The translations under genes were made by a program, and so were the position numbers. This document shows, one piece after another, positions 27,619 to 36,589 of a stretch of 64,000 bases of DNA. How positions within the stretch are numbered: position 1 is the first letter of the stretch; the number at the start of each line of letters is the position of its first letter. The DNA lies in NCBI RefSeq assembly GCF_001559595.1, contig NZ_LNTY01000006.1:186001-250000 (forward strand). Direction: 5' to 3'. The notes under the pieces are model-generated. The model searched no databases, was not told the DNA's origin, and saw only the letters and a list, made by a program, of their open reading frames with translations. Origin of the DNA: Enterovibrio coralii. Lineage in GTDB: Bacteria > Pseudomonadota > Gammaproteobacteria > Enterobacterales > Vibrionaceae.

Positions 27619-29343
27619 ATGGAAGCTAAAACGATGACGATGAACGCACTGGTTTTATCAAATCAACCAACGTCGCTTTTAAAGAGAGTCAGTAAAGACA
27701 ATCTTGTACTGAGTGGCATACTCGCGATCATCGCGACACTGTTTTCACTTTTCCTGTTGTTTCCGCTTTGGAGCATGTTGAAGAAAAGCGTTCAAAACAG
27801 CGACGGCGAATTTGTCGGCATGGCAAACTTTGCCGAGTATCTTTCATCTGCTAGCGTATGGACGTCTTTGTCAAACACGCTGACGTTGGGCGTGACTGTC
27901 ACGACCATAGTGACACTTGCTGCGTTTGGTTATGCATTCGCCTTAACACGCTCTTGTATGCCGTTTAAAAGCGTCTTTAAAGCATTGGGAACCGCACCGA
28001 TTCTTGCACCGTCACTATTACCCGCAATAAGTCTGATTTTCCTATTTGGCAATCAGGGAATTGCAAAGTCATTACTTGGTGAACACTCCGTCTATGGTTT
28101 GATTGGCATCTCATTAGGCTTGATATTTTGGACCTTTCCACACGCTTTGATGATTCTGACGACATCGATGAGAACATCAGACGCGCGACTTTATGAGGCC
28201 GCCAAAGCACTGAATACCACGCCGCTAAAAACCTTTTTTATCGTCACTCTACCAAGCGCGAAATACGGTTTGATCAGCACGCTGATTGTTGTCTTCACGC
28301 TCGTAATTACAGATTTTGGTGTGGCCAAGGTCATTGGTGGCAGTGACAACGTGTTGGCTACAGACATCTTTAAACAAGTCGTTGGCCAGCAAAACTTCGC
28401 AATGGGTGCGGTGACATCCATCATCCTTCTGTTTCCTGCATTCCTTGCCTTTGGCGCAGACCGCTGGGTAAAGAAAAAGCAAAAAAGCCTTATCGATACC
28501 CGCTCTGTGGTTTATCAACCTGCGCCCAATAAGGTACGTGATGCCCTGTGTTTTCTTTACTGCACGGTGATTTCCATTATGGTTTTGGTGGTGTTGGGTA
28601 TGGCGGTTTACGGCTCTCTCGTTACCTTCTGGCCTTGGAACCAAGCATTAACGCTTAACAACTACAACTTTACTGAAATCAGCACTTACGGTTGGAGTCC
28701 ATTCTTTAACTCACTAGAAATGGGATTTTGGACTGCCATTGTGGGTACGAGCCTGATTTTTGTTGGTGCATATGCCATGGAGAAGGGAAGGGCGTTTGCA
28801 CCGATTCGCCAACTTCTTCAGATGGTGAGCATCATCCCTATGGCTGTGCCAGGTATGGTGTTGGGGTTGGGATACATTTTCTACTTCAATGATGGAAATA
28901 ACTGGCTGAACCCGCTGTATGGCACCATGGCATTACTCGTGATCAATACGGTGATGCATTACTACACCGTTGGGCACATGACATCATTGGCTGCACTTAA
29001 GCAACTGCCAGCAGAAATTGAAGCGACGGCGGCCTCGGTGAAAATGCCCCAGTACAAACTTTTCTATAAAGTGACGTTACCTGTCTGTATGCCAGCACTG
29101 TTTGATATCGGTATGTACTTGTTTGTTAATGCACTCACCACGACTTCTGCGGTAGTATTCTTGTATTCTACAGATACCATTCCCGCATCTGTTTCCGTTT
29201 TGAATATGGACGATGCCGGACAAACGGGAGCAGCAGCGGCAATGGCCGTGATGATCATGCTCTCTGCGGTGTGCGCCAAGCTAATTCAATGGCCAATAGC
29301 TAAATGGCTAGAAAGAAGAACACAAGCGTGGCGAAAACGATAA
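27619..29343 (+). CDS. phnU: 2-aminoethylphosphonate ABC transporter, fused permease
   Basis: 574 residues with about twelve membrane helices, equal to two permease units in one chain. Each half has an EAA motif for the ATPase: DARLYEAAKALNTTPLKTFF (first half) and LPAEIEATAASVKMPQYKLF (second half). In Salmonella two proteins, PhnU and PhnV, do this job; the fused form is the PhnU2 type (TIGR03262 as I recall). Starts 12 bases after phnT and ends 9 bases before the GntR gene, so one operon. Confidence 0.88.
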   Translation: MEAKTMTMNALVLSNQPTSLLKRVSKDNLVLSGILAIIATLFSLFLLFPLWSMLKKSVQNSDGEFVGMANFAEYLSSASVWTSLSNTLTLGVTVTTIVTLAAFGYAFALTRSCMPFKSVFKALGTAPILAPSLLPAISLIFLFGNQGIAKSLLGEHSVYGLIGISLGLIFWTFPHALMILTTSMRTSDARLYEAAKALNTTPLKTFFIVTLPSAKYGLISTLIVVFTLVITDFGVAKVIGGSDNVLATDIFKQVVGQQNFAMGAVTSIILLFPAFLAFGADRWVKKKQKSLIDTRSVVYQPAPNKVRDALCFLYCTVISIMVLVVLGMAVYGSLVTFWPWNQALTLNNYNFTEISTYGWSPFFNSLEMGFWTAIVGTSLIFVGAYAMEKGRAFAPIRQLLQMVSIIPMAVPGMVLGLGYIFYFNDGNNWLNPLYGTMALLVINTVMHYYTVGHMTSLAALKQLPAEIEATAASVKMPQYKLFYKVTLPVCMPALFDIGMYLFVNALTTTSAVVFLYSTDTIPASVSVLNMDDAGQTGAAAAMAVMIMLSAVCAKLIQWPIAKWLERRTQAWRKR

Positions 29344-29352
29344 GGACACCAA

Positions 29353-30057
29353 GTGCAATACGTAAAAATAAAAGACGCAATCGTAGAACAAATTGACGCG
29401 GGGATGCTTGCCCCGCGCCAAAAATTGCCCGCAGAAAGAAAGCTGGCTGAAACTTTTGATACGACCCGCGTAACCTTGCGTGAAGCGTTATCACTGCTTG
29501 AATCCGAAGGACGTATTTATCGTGAAGATCGACGTGGTTGGTTTATTTCACCTGAACCACTTCGATACGACCCAACGCAAACGCTCAACTTTACCAACAT
29601 GGCATTGAATCAAGGGCGTACACCCAAAACGGAACTTATCAGTGCAAAAAGTATTTTGGCAAACAAACAAGCGGCAAGTTTGTTAGCGTTGCAACCCTTC
29701 TCTGAGGTGTATCAGGTAAATCGCGTGCGATATCTTGATGATCGTCCGGTCGTTTATGTGACTAACTATATCCGTCCAGATATCTTCCCGAAGCTTTTGG
29801 GACACGATTTATCGAACTCGCTGACGGATATTTATCGTGAACACTATGGCATGGTTTATCAGTCTATTCGCTACCGTATCAGTACCAGTTCATTGGTCGG
29901 TGCGACAGCACAGGCCCTTCGCGCAACATCAGGTACACCAGCTATGGTTGTCGAGCGCATTAACTACAACCAAAGTGGTGAGCTGATCGATTGTGACATT
30001 GAATACTGGCGTCACGACGCAATCAGTATTGAGTCTGTTGCCAATTTAGCGCGCTAA
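29353..30057 (+). CDS. phnR: GntR-family (HutC type) regulator of phosphonate use
   Basis: 234 residues from a GTG at 29353, preceded by AAGGA (29342-29346). The N-terminal winged helix (KIKDAIVEQIDAGMLAPRQ, then LPAERKLAETFDTTRVTLRE) is GntR type. The C-terminal domain (YQVNRVRYLDDRPVVYVTNY, SGTPAMVVERINYNQSGELI) is the UTRA ligand domain. It probably senses aminoethylphosphonate or a derivative. Three palindromes of the HutC pattern in this locus (25030, 25225, 26468) are its likely operators, so the regulon would include both directions and its own operon. Confidence 0.88.
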   Translation: MQYVKIKDAIVEQIDAGMLAPRQKLPAERKLAETFDTTRVTLREALSLLESEGRIYREDRRGWFISPEPLRYDPTQTLNFTNMALNQGRTPKTELISAKSILANKQAASLLALQPFSEVYQVNRVRYLDDRPVVYVTNYIRPDIFPKLLGHDLSNSLTDIYREHYGMVYQSIRYRISTSSLVGATAQALRATSGTPAMVVERINYNQSGELIDCDIEYWRHDAISIESVANLAR

Positions 30058-30066
30058 CAAAGAATC

Positions 30067-30094
30067 GACTGAGGTGTTCCCTCAGTCGTTTTTC
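30067..30094. terminator. Terminator after phnR, shared with the convergent channel gene
   Basis: GACTGAGG (30067-30074), loop TGTTC, CCTCAGTC (30080-30087), then GTTTTTC. Strong, 23 bases before the end of the convergent channel gene. Confidence 0.85.
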
Positions 30095-30116
30095 TATCTC
30101 GAGATTAATTTCTGCG

Positions 30117-32138
30117 TTAGTGCTCTATAAACACATAGGTGATCGCCAGAGAAAGAAAAAGAATAATGGGCCAGTACCATTGTTTAAGTTTTAGCCCTTG
30201 ATCTTTTTCCAAAGCTGGCATTTTTATTTCCGTGGTATACGCGAGCGCGCCAATGGCAGTGAAGATAATCTGCAAGTACGCCAGAAAATAGAAATACTCA
30301 ATAAATATCATTCCTTGTGCATTGAGCTCCTCTCTCAATGCCACATGTGCAATGACCAAGATGAAAAATAAAGACGCGCAATATTGTAAAACTGTGGCAG
30401 TACTAAAGCCCCAAAGTGCCTGCTGCTTTTCGTCTTTCGTCCATAACAGCAGCATGAAGTAAGTTAAGAAACTCACCACAAGCAGCGGCATGATGTGTGA
30501 AATCAAAGGCCCAGTGATACTTCTCTGAATCACGATATTGTACTTGAGGTTCGTGAGCTGGTTGTTTTCATTCAGCGGTTCATTCAAATAACTAAAGTAG
30601 CTTTGCAGAATCTTCCAGCTACCAAACTTGCGCTCGGCCATGGCTATTCCCGGCAGTGCTTCCGGCTTCATTGATTCGTAGTTAGAGAAGGCAGGGGTCA
30701 ATATAACGTTCTCTAGAGAAGGTGACGGCAACATGGACAGCTCAATTACCTCTCTGTCAAAAGGGAATGAACCGTAGTCAAAAGGTTGCTTTACGGTTGC
30801 AACGAATTGCCAAAGTTGGTGGTCAAAATCGTTCCGCAGTAGAACCCATCGTGTGTCTGAAGCGTTATTTATGATAAGTGGTGGTGTGCTTTCATTCGTA
30901 TGCTCTATAACGGCTTTCCCCACAATATTGACTTGATCAGCATCTTCTAGGTCTATTGAGTGAATAGTGAGCTTTATCGGCAAAGCGTTGTCAGAACGCT
31001 GTTTATTTGAACGCTGGGTTTTCTCGGCGATGGCCAGGGTAGTACTTTCCTCATCGATCAATAATGTCTCTTCTTTGCTCAGTGGTTTTGGAGCAAGCGC
31101 TTGAAACCAAAGCAGCAAAAGGTAAGAAAAAAGGCAAATGGACAGTGCTGTAAATAGCCGGCTTGCTTTGTCTTTATCGATGGTTGGAAAGCGAAAAGCC
31201 GCTAACGAGGAAATCAAACCTGCTAACACCATAAACCAAACTAAATCCCAATATTCGTATGTCGGCGATAGGGTGTTACGAAGCTCATCAGCCTCAATCA
31301 CTAAGCCAAGTTGCGCATTAATGAGCTCGATATCCTTTAAAACAAGCCAATGCTCTCGACCAGTAACAGGGTGTAAAAAACTCCCCAATTTGCCAAGGTG
31401 TAGCTGAGAAGAGATCGTCGTTAAAAGTGGTTCTTCTTTGGAAAGGGATGCCAAGTTTTTACCCAAAACGTCGTGCTTTGGATATGCTAATACTTGGCCT
31501 GTATCTGATATTAAAAAAGCGAAGCCCTTGGTGCCCAAATTGAAACTGAGCATTTGCTGACTGAGACTTTCTAAAGAAAAGTTGAGATAAGCCAACCCTC
31601 GGAGTGAATAGTCTTCATCAGGGCCTTCGGCATAGTCAAAAGGCTTTACATACTCGGAATACCAAGCACTGCGATTCTCATCGAAATGAGGGAGAAGCCA
31701 AGCGTCATTGAGAATTCGAGAGCGCGGGATGCTGATCTCACCTTGATTTAATTGAGCCGAGGTATCAACACTAAATACAGTGTCAGACGTTTTCGAGTTT
31801 GCATCAAACAGAACACCTCCTTGAACAGCTCCCGGTGTAAAAGAAACGGTTCTTGCGACAGCTGCACTTAATGTTTCAACGCTTTGACTGTTTTTCCTGT
31901 TAACAATGGCGAGAGAAGAGAGTTTTTCAACGCTACCAGCCAATTTCTTTAAGTTGGTATTGACGATATCTGAAGCCTGTGCGGTTTGATTAACGAGGTA
32001 TCGCCTTATCTCTGTGTCAATATTCTCTTGCCAGTGAAGTTTTGTAATTGCTGCAATACAAAACATCAGCCATATAAAAGCCGAAATCCACAGCAGGTTT
32101 TGCCCTTGAAGCTTTGACAGCTTGGAATGCGTGTTCAT
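30117..32138 (-). CDS. Cache domain fused to a pentameric ligand-gated ion channel (Cys-loop superfamily)
   Basis: 673 residues from the ATG at 32138, which overlaps the upstream stop (ATGA). Residues 17-36 form a first membrane helix. Residues 40-290 are a periplasmic Cache-like sensor: ALAYLNF, FAFLISDTGQVLAYPKHDVLG and GREHWLVLKDI. Two helices follow (298-317, 328-349). Residues 385-545 are a channel ligand-binding beta-sandwich with the Pro-loop FPFDREVIELSML (459-471), the W at 509 and LKYNIVIQR (532-540) that leads into M1. M1 is 543-567, M2 577-600, M3 610-635 and M4 655-672. The Cys pair of the animal loop is absent, as in the prokaryotic GLIC and ELIC. It probably couples a periplasmic ligand to ion flow. 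It is coexpressed with two permease-like genes and a methyltransferase. Confidence 0.85.
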   Translation of the reverse strand: MNTHSKLSKLQGQNLLWISAFIWLMFCIAAITKLHWQENIDTEIRRYLVNQTAQASDIVNTNLKKLAGSVEKLSSLAIVNRKNSQSVETLSAAVARTVSFTPGAVQGGVLFDANSKTSDTVFSVDTSAQLNQGEISIPRSRILNDAWLLPHFDENRSAWYSEYVKPFDYAEGPDEDYSLRGLAYLNFSLESLSQQMLSFNLGTKGFAFLISDTGQVLAYPKHDVLGKNLASLSKEEPLLTTISSQLHLGKLGSFLHPVTGREHWLVLKDIELINAQLGLVIEADELRNTLSPTYEYWDLVWFMVLAGLISSLAAFRFPTIDKDKASRLFTALSICLFSYLLLLWFQALAPKPLSKEETLLIDEESTTLAIAEKTQRSNKQRSDNALPIKLTIHSIDLEDADQVNIVGKAVIEHTNESTPPLIINNASDTRWVLLRNDFDHQLWQFVATVKQPFDYGSFPFDREVIELSMLPSPSLENVILTPAFSNYESMKPEALPGIAMAERKFGSWKILQSYFSYLNEPLNENNQLTNLKYNIVIQRSITGPLISHIMPLLVVSFLTYFMLLLWTKDEKQQALWGFSTATVLQYCASLFFILVIAHVALREELNAQGMIFIEYFYFLAYLQIIFTAIGALAYTTEIKMPALEKDQGLKLKQWYWPIILFLSLAITYVFIEH

Positions 32139-32764
32139 CAAGCATGCTCTCCCTGCAATGTGTTTTGGTCACGAATTGTTTGCGGGAAACGTTTTTCCAC
32201 CATGAGAGTCACGGCGTTAAGAAGCAATCCGATGCAAAGGAAGAAAAGAGCGACGACGAAATAGGCACTCAACATTTGCGTTGCATCACCGGATGAAGCA
32301 ATAAAATTGTTCGCCGTGGCGAGCACCTCTGTGACTCCAATTGCTGAGGCAGTCGTCGATGCCATCAAAATGATGAGGAAAAATTGATTTAACGCGCGAA
32401 AAGAAACCATTCTGCCTTCATGTTGTTTTTGAAATGACAGGTCACAACTGTAGCCAACGACTGGCAGAGCGAGAGCGAAAATGGCATTGAAGAGAGGAGG
32501 GAATGAATATTCGTATCCAAATATATGTCCGTTGCTTGGTATCACTATCGCGAAGTAGTAAAGCATGACAAAACTTGGAATGTTGCCAATTAATGAGCGG
32601 ACTGCTTTTGCGAAGATACGCAAGATGAAGGTATTTGACTGTACGCCTTTAAAAAGCGTGATGCCAATAGGAAAACCGATCGCCATCGCACTTGCTGAAA
32701 TAAACAGATTAAGTGAAAAGGCAGCGAGGAACGACGTAATAACGGGAAAATCAAACAGGCTCAT
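32138..32764 (-). CDS. Amino acid ABC permease-like membrane protein
   Basis: 208 residues with about five membrane helices, ATG at 32764, 14 bases inside the previous gene. FPIGITLFKG and the following RSLIGNIPSFVMLYYFAIVI resemble HisMQ/GltK-type permeases; the EAA loop is recognisable only weakly (SFRALNQFFLIILMASTTAS). It could pair with the permease half of the neighbouring fusion to make a full transmembrane core. No ATPase gene follows, so either it borrows one or it acts as a receptor. The stop overlaps the ion-channel start. Confidence 0.72.
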   Translation of the reverse strand: MSLFDFPVITSFLAAFSLNLFISASAMAIGFPIGITLFKGVQSNTFILRIFAKAVRSLIGNIPSFVMLYYFAIVIPSNGHIFGYEYSFPPLFNAIFALALPVVGYSCDLSFQKQHEGRMVSFRALNQFFLIILMASTTASAIGVTEVLATANNFIASSGDATQMLSAYFVVALFFLCIGLLLNAVTLMVEKRFPQTIRDQNTLQGEHA

Positions 32765-34313
32765 GTGTTTTTTCTTCCTTTATCTGCAGTGACGGGTGGG
32801 ATTTGTTTTCAGGCAAAATGGAAAGGCAGAGCTTAATGAAGTAACCGAAAATCAGGACTTCGACATAGTAGAAGACAGCGAGAGCCGTCATTAACAGGAA
32901 TGGATACTCCGAGTTAGATGAGACAGAATTGAGAACCAGAACGGCATTGGGCGTGGCGATAACGCTTGCCATCCCTGCCGCCTTTGCGAGGTTAATTAAA
33001 TTGCTTTTAATGCCCAGACGTTGCTCTGAAATTCGTTGCAGCAAAGTTGAGGTACTTTGGCGATTTGTTGACACCAAATTGTTGATGCCAGAAGCGGTGT
33101 AGAGAGACAAAATAATCCACGCGATTGCTGTGCCGCTGGCGTACCATGTTTGTGCATGGTCTTGGAAACTGGCCATTGCCCCAAAATAGGTAAAGTACAG
33201 CATAAGAATGGGCGGAATTGAGCTTTGAACATTGGTTAGCGCAAACACACTCTGCCCTAACCAATAGGGTGTTTTTAACGTTAATGCACTGAGTAACAAA
33301 GCAAGCAGGGAGGCCGTAACCAAGACTATCGCTGTAAAAAGTGCGGTGTGAATGAGAGATTTGGCAATCAGTTTTGTATCAAATTCGTCCAGGAGTTTTG
33401 CTTGCGCCTTATCTGATTTAGACAGGCTCAATACCGAGTCGAAACAAAATGTATTCGCTAAATTCGCCTTGTCTTTAATCGTACAGATTGGCTTCGATTC
33501 CGCGTCGATTTGATTCCAATTGCTGTGCTGCTGCGAAAGGAAGTCCAGTTCTGGAAGTGACCATTTTTGGGCGAGGTTTTTTACGTACCCATCTCTGATT
33601 CGGCTCGCCAAAAAACGTGATAGCCAATCAGACAGCCTTTTAGAATCAGCATCATTTCTAGTCACGAAAGACCAATGGATTGGCATGATTGTCTCAAGTG
33701 CGATTTCATAATCGCGCCAAGCAGATTGGTTACTTATTGTAAACAGAATACCGCTGTCGTATGCCCAGGCCTGACATTTGTTGGTGAGTAACGCAATTTT
33801 AAGGTCTCGATTGTTACTTAGAATAATCGGATCAATTCGGTAATTTCGAATGAGAGCCTTATTGAAATAGGCTCCAGAGGTAAGGCAAACGGGTTTTCCA
33901 ATCAGATCTTCCCATCCTTCGATCTGATAGGATTTCCGTGAAATCGCAGTTACACCGCTTCGAAAATAATGGGGAACAACCATGTTCACTTTGTTACGCC
34001 TCTCAATCGTATCTCCAACGGTGGCAATCAATAGGTCGACTTGACCGTCGTTCAGTTTTTGAAAGCGGTTTGCCGTTGAGACGGCTTTGAACTGCACATC
34101 TACATTCATACTTTTACCAATGGCTTCAGCGAGATCTATTTCAAAACCACTGTTCTTCCCATCGGTATCGATAAATCCCCATGGTGGATAGTCGACTTTT
34201 ACACCGACCACCAAGGTTCCTTTCTCTCTAATCAAACTCAATAAATCCTGAGCAACGGTATTGAACGACACCAAAGAAAGAAGGCTGAAAAGCAGCACGA
34301 CGAATTGCTTCAC
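32751..34313 (-). CDS. Periplasmic amino-acid-binding protein fused to an ABC permease
   Basis: 520 residues from a GTG at 34313 that overlaps the stop of the methyltransferase gene (GTGA). A Sec signal (KQFVVLLFSLLSLVSFNTVAQ) is followed by a type 2 amino-acid binding domain to about residue 260: LIREKGTLVVGVKVDYPPW, GFEIDLAEAIGKSMNVDV, DLLIATVGDTIERRN, and IGKPVCLTSGAYFNKALI. A short linker then leads to a permease domain with about five helices (about residues 325-500). The architecture matches known fusions of a glutamine-type binding protein and permease. The ligand is probably a small amino acid or related compound. No ATPase gene is present here. Confidence 0.85.
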   Translation of the reverse strand: MKQFVVLLFSLLSLVSFNTVAQDLLSLIREKGTLVVGVKVDYPPWGFIDTDGKNSGFEIDLAEAIGKSMNVDVQFKAVSTANRFQKLNDGQVDLLIATVGDTIERRNKVNMVVPHYFRSGVTAISRKSYQIEGWEDLIGKPVCLTSGAYFNKALIRNYRIDPIILSNNRDLKIALLTNKCQAWAYDSGILFTISNQSAWRDYEIALETIMPIHWSFVTRNDADSKRLSDWLSRFLASRIRDGYVKNLAQKWSLPELDFLSQQHSNWNQIDAESKPICTIKDKANLANTFCFDSVLSLSKSDKAQAKLLDEFDTKLIAKSLIHTALFTAIVLVTASLLALLLSALTLKTPYWLGQSVFALTNVQSSIPPILMLYFTYFGAMASFQDHAQTWYASGTAIAWIILSLYTASGINNLVSTNRQSTSTLLQRISEQRLGIKSNLINLAKAAGMASVIATPNAVLVLNSVSSNSEYPFLLMTALAVFYYVEVLIFGYFIKLCLSILPENKSHPSLQIKEEKTHEPV

Positions 34314-35080
34314 TTTGCTCTCCCTGCGATCGCGATGAGCCCATAGCCAAATGATGCTGGGAGAATTTGGCAAAGGATCTCATCGAGTAAAGAAAGACTA
34401 GGGGAGTGGATAACCCAGCTTTCTGGGAGCATGCTTTCAGCGACGACGCGTTCCACTTCGAACCCGGCCATTTCAAGGTGTTTTTTTAGTTCTTGTTTTG
34501 AAAACAAGTGATAGTAAAGGGGGATTTTTTTTCCTAGGTAGTTGCGTTCGTATTCAATATCAGACTTGTTTGAGGTATTGCTCAACTGGTGGCAAAAGAA
34601 TCGGCGATTGCGATTTGGAACTGAAATTAGAATACGGCCGTTTTCGGCCATATTTCTATTCAGCCATTTCAATAAAGAGATGCGTTGTTGTTCTACTTTG
34701 ATATGACCCAGCACACCAAACAACAGCATCGTGAGAGCAGGAGCTCCCTCCTTCACAATGTGCTGTTGTAAAGCGTCATGCTTATTGAAGAGCTTAAGTC
34801 TCTTTGGGTGGATAACTTGCAACGCAGATGCTTTCGCCAGCGCGACTTTGCTGATATCAAAACCCATGAAAGTGGACGACGTTTTGTTTAGAAGTGGTGC
34901 CAAATATCGACCGTTACCACAGCCGAAATCCAGTACATTTGTGACGTTGTGTTTGTTGATAAGTTGAGAGATCAGCTTCAACACACGCTTATTGGCACGT
35001 GGATATCGCGTGTCATAGAGGCCAAATTCAAAATAGTCATCATAAGATTGCGCTATTGACTTTGTTTGAGGGTCTTTCAC
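34310..35080 (-). CDS. Class I SAM-dependent methyltransferase
   Basis: 256 residues. Motif I is VLDFGCGNGRYLAPL (residues 49-63), motif II MGFDISKVALAKA, and PNRNRRFFCHQLSN lies in the C-terminal half. The fold is class I (Rossmann-like), similar to small-molecule or protein methyltransferases. First gene of the minus-strand operon; its stop overlaps the GTG of the binding protein-permease fusion. The target is unknown. The pairing with a sensor-like membrane set could mean modification of a membrane protein or synthesis of the ligand; both are inference. Confidence 0.78.
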   Translation of the reverse strand: MKDPQTKSIAQSYDDYFEFGLYDTRYPRANKRVLKLISQLINKHNVTNVLDFGCGNGRYLAPLLNKTSSTFMGFDISKVALAKASALQVIHPKRLKLFNKHDALQQHIVKEGAPALTMLLFGVLGHIKVEQQRISLLKWLNRNMAENGRILISVPNRNRRFFCHQLSNTSNKSDIEYERNYLGKKIPLYYHLFSKQELKKHLEMAGFEVERVVAESMLPESWVIHSPSLSLLDEILCQILPASFGYGLIAIAGRAK

Positions 35081-35388
35081 AAGTCATATCCTTCATGTTT
35101 TTTATCAATGAGTTGAGTCAAAATAAGTGCCCTGAACGTGAGTAAGCCCGCTTAAAAATACATTGGAATTTACCGGCTAATTTGTGGCATGGGACAACGT
35201 GATAAAGACGAAAAGGGCGAGTGTTATGTGAAAGGAGAAAGAGCGATCTGAGTCGTATAAAACAGACTTTTGGAGAGTGATAGGTAACTGAGACAATGCC
35301 TGATTTGTCCGCGCCTATACTCGTTACTGGCATAGAAATACACACCGAAGCAATGCTTCATATTGATGCATTTAGGAAGAGAGTTGAG

Positions 35389-36165
35389 ATGTTAAAATGG
35401 CCTTCAGTATACTCAAGCGCATTGTTCGCACTGAGTTTAAGTATTCCACTGTCAGTCGGTGCTGAGGAAAGTAAGTTCTCCGCTCACAAAGACAATTACT
35501 TTTTGCCTTTTTACAAAGAAACCAAAGTGAATCAGGCGCGATTTGAGCCCCTTAATCCGAATGGGCATGCGGCTAAGGACACCTTCATACAGTTCCAACT
35601 TAGTATTAAGTACAAGCTGCTCTCCTTCGATAAAGATGGTCTGTATGTCGCCTACACCCAAAGGTCTAATTGGGAGGCCTACGACAGTTCTGCTTACTTT
35701 CGTGATGACCAATACAACCCAGAAATCTTCTATCGTATTAACGTGGAGCATTGGTTGTTCTCTCTTGGTTTCGAGCATCAGTCAAATGGAGCTGGTGGTG
35801 ATGAGGAGGTAAGTTGGGACCGTATCTATATAGACATTCAACGTGATTTTGAAAATGGTTATGTCCGCTTTAAACCTTGGACGCGTGTTGGTGGAGTGGA
35901 CTACAACCCAAACATTTCTGACTTCCTTGGTTACGGCGAGCTAGAAGTGGGTTGGAACCCAATGGGCACAAATGAAGTGAAACTTCAAATAGCCAACCTT
36001 TTTACCAAGGATTGGGAGAAAGGCTTTTATAGGTTGTCTTATAACTTCCCTTTGTATCAAGGTTTACGTGGATACATGAAAGCCGAAACTGGATATGGGT
36101 TAACTATCTCCAATTATAATTGGGATGAAACGGCTTATGGTGCAGGGTTTTCCTTTAGCTTCTAG
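35389..36165 (+). CDS. pldA: Outer-membrane phospholipase A (OMPLA) with an Asp at the Asn site
   Basis: 258 residues from the ATG at 35389; a longer frame begins at 35296 but lacks a signal. The signal SSALFALSLSIPLSVGAEE sends it to the outer membrane as a beta-barrel. Motifs of PldA: YTQRSNWEAYDSSAYFRD, NPEIFYRINVE, and GFEHQSNG with His130 and Ser132 as the catalytic pair. The third residue (Asn156 in E. coli, in SWNR) is Asp144 here, in EVSWDRIYID. The C-terminus ends in Phe (GFSFSF), as barrels require. It hydrolyses phospholipids at the outer leaflet after dimerisation with calcium. Lies between the channel operon (divergent) and the PAAR gene. Confidence 0.88.
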   Translation: MLKWPSVYSSALFALSLSIPLSVGAEESKFSAHKDNYFLPFYKETKVNQARFEPLNPNGHAAKDTFIQFQLSIKYKLLSFDKDGLYVAYTQRSNWEAYDSSAYFRDDQYNPEIFYRINVEHWLFSLGFEHQSNGAGGDEEVSWDRIYIDIQRDFENGYVRFKPWTRVGGVDYNPNISDFLGYGELEVGWNPMGTNEVKLQIANLFTKDWEKGFYRLSYNFPLYQGLRGYMKAETGYGLTISNYNWDETAYGAGFSFSF

Positions 36166-36304
36166 TGGGAAACATGGATGAGCAATATATTGCCAGCTGG
36201 GTAATTTATTGTTTGCTTACAATGATGATGTTTATATTGAAATGAATTTTAACTTGTCATTTAATTAATGATTGCTGGGAGTTAAATATAAAGGAGTATT
36301 TAGA

Positions 36305-36589
36305 ATGGGAAATACAGTTGTGTTGGGTGATATTGGTACGGCACATGACGGCTTTCACCCTTCACCAGTCATATCTGCGTCGCCTAACGTTAACGTCGAC
36401 GGAAAGCCCGTTGCGCGTCAAGGTGATGCACTAGCACCCCATGACAAACCCAAGAATCCGCCGCATGGACGTTCTATCTCTGGCGGTTCTTCAAGCGTAT
36501 TCGCAAACGGAAAACCCGTTGCAAGAAGCGGGGATGCAGTTGGATGTGGTGGTGTGGTTGTTGGTGGTGGCACAGTAAATGTTGGTTAA
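36305..36589 (+). CDS. PAAR-domain protein, tip of the type VI spike
   Basis: 94 residues from the ATG at 36305. The whole protein is one PAAR domain: VLGDIGTAHDGFHPSPV, VNVDGKPVARQGD, then HGRSISGGSSSVFANGKPVA, RSGDAVGCGG. PAAR proteins fold as a small cone with bound zinc and sharpen the VgrG spike. It lacks any effector extension, so it is a bare tip, and cargo must bind elsewhere. It is followed by an AT-rich gap before tssB and has its own terminator, so it may be transcribed alone. Confidence 0.9.
   Translation: MGNTVVLGDIGTAHDGFHPSPVISASPNVNVDGKPVARQGDALAPHDKPKNPPHGRSISGGSSSVFANGKPVARSGDAVGCGGVVVGGGTVNVG

Noticed and set aside
30117-32138. Histidine kinase or chemoreceptor reading of the Cache protein
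   Set aside because: No kinase, HAMP or MCP signalling domain follows the sensor; the C-terminal half has channel-type helices and the Pro-loop instead.
35389-36589. Phospholipase A as a type VI effector next to the PAAR gene
   Set aside because: It has a Sec signal peptide and the barrel signature of OMPLA, so it is an outer-membrane enzyme of this cell and not a secreted effector.
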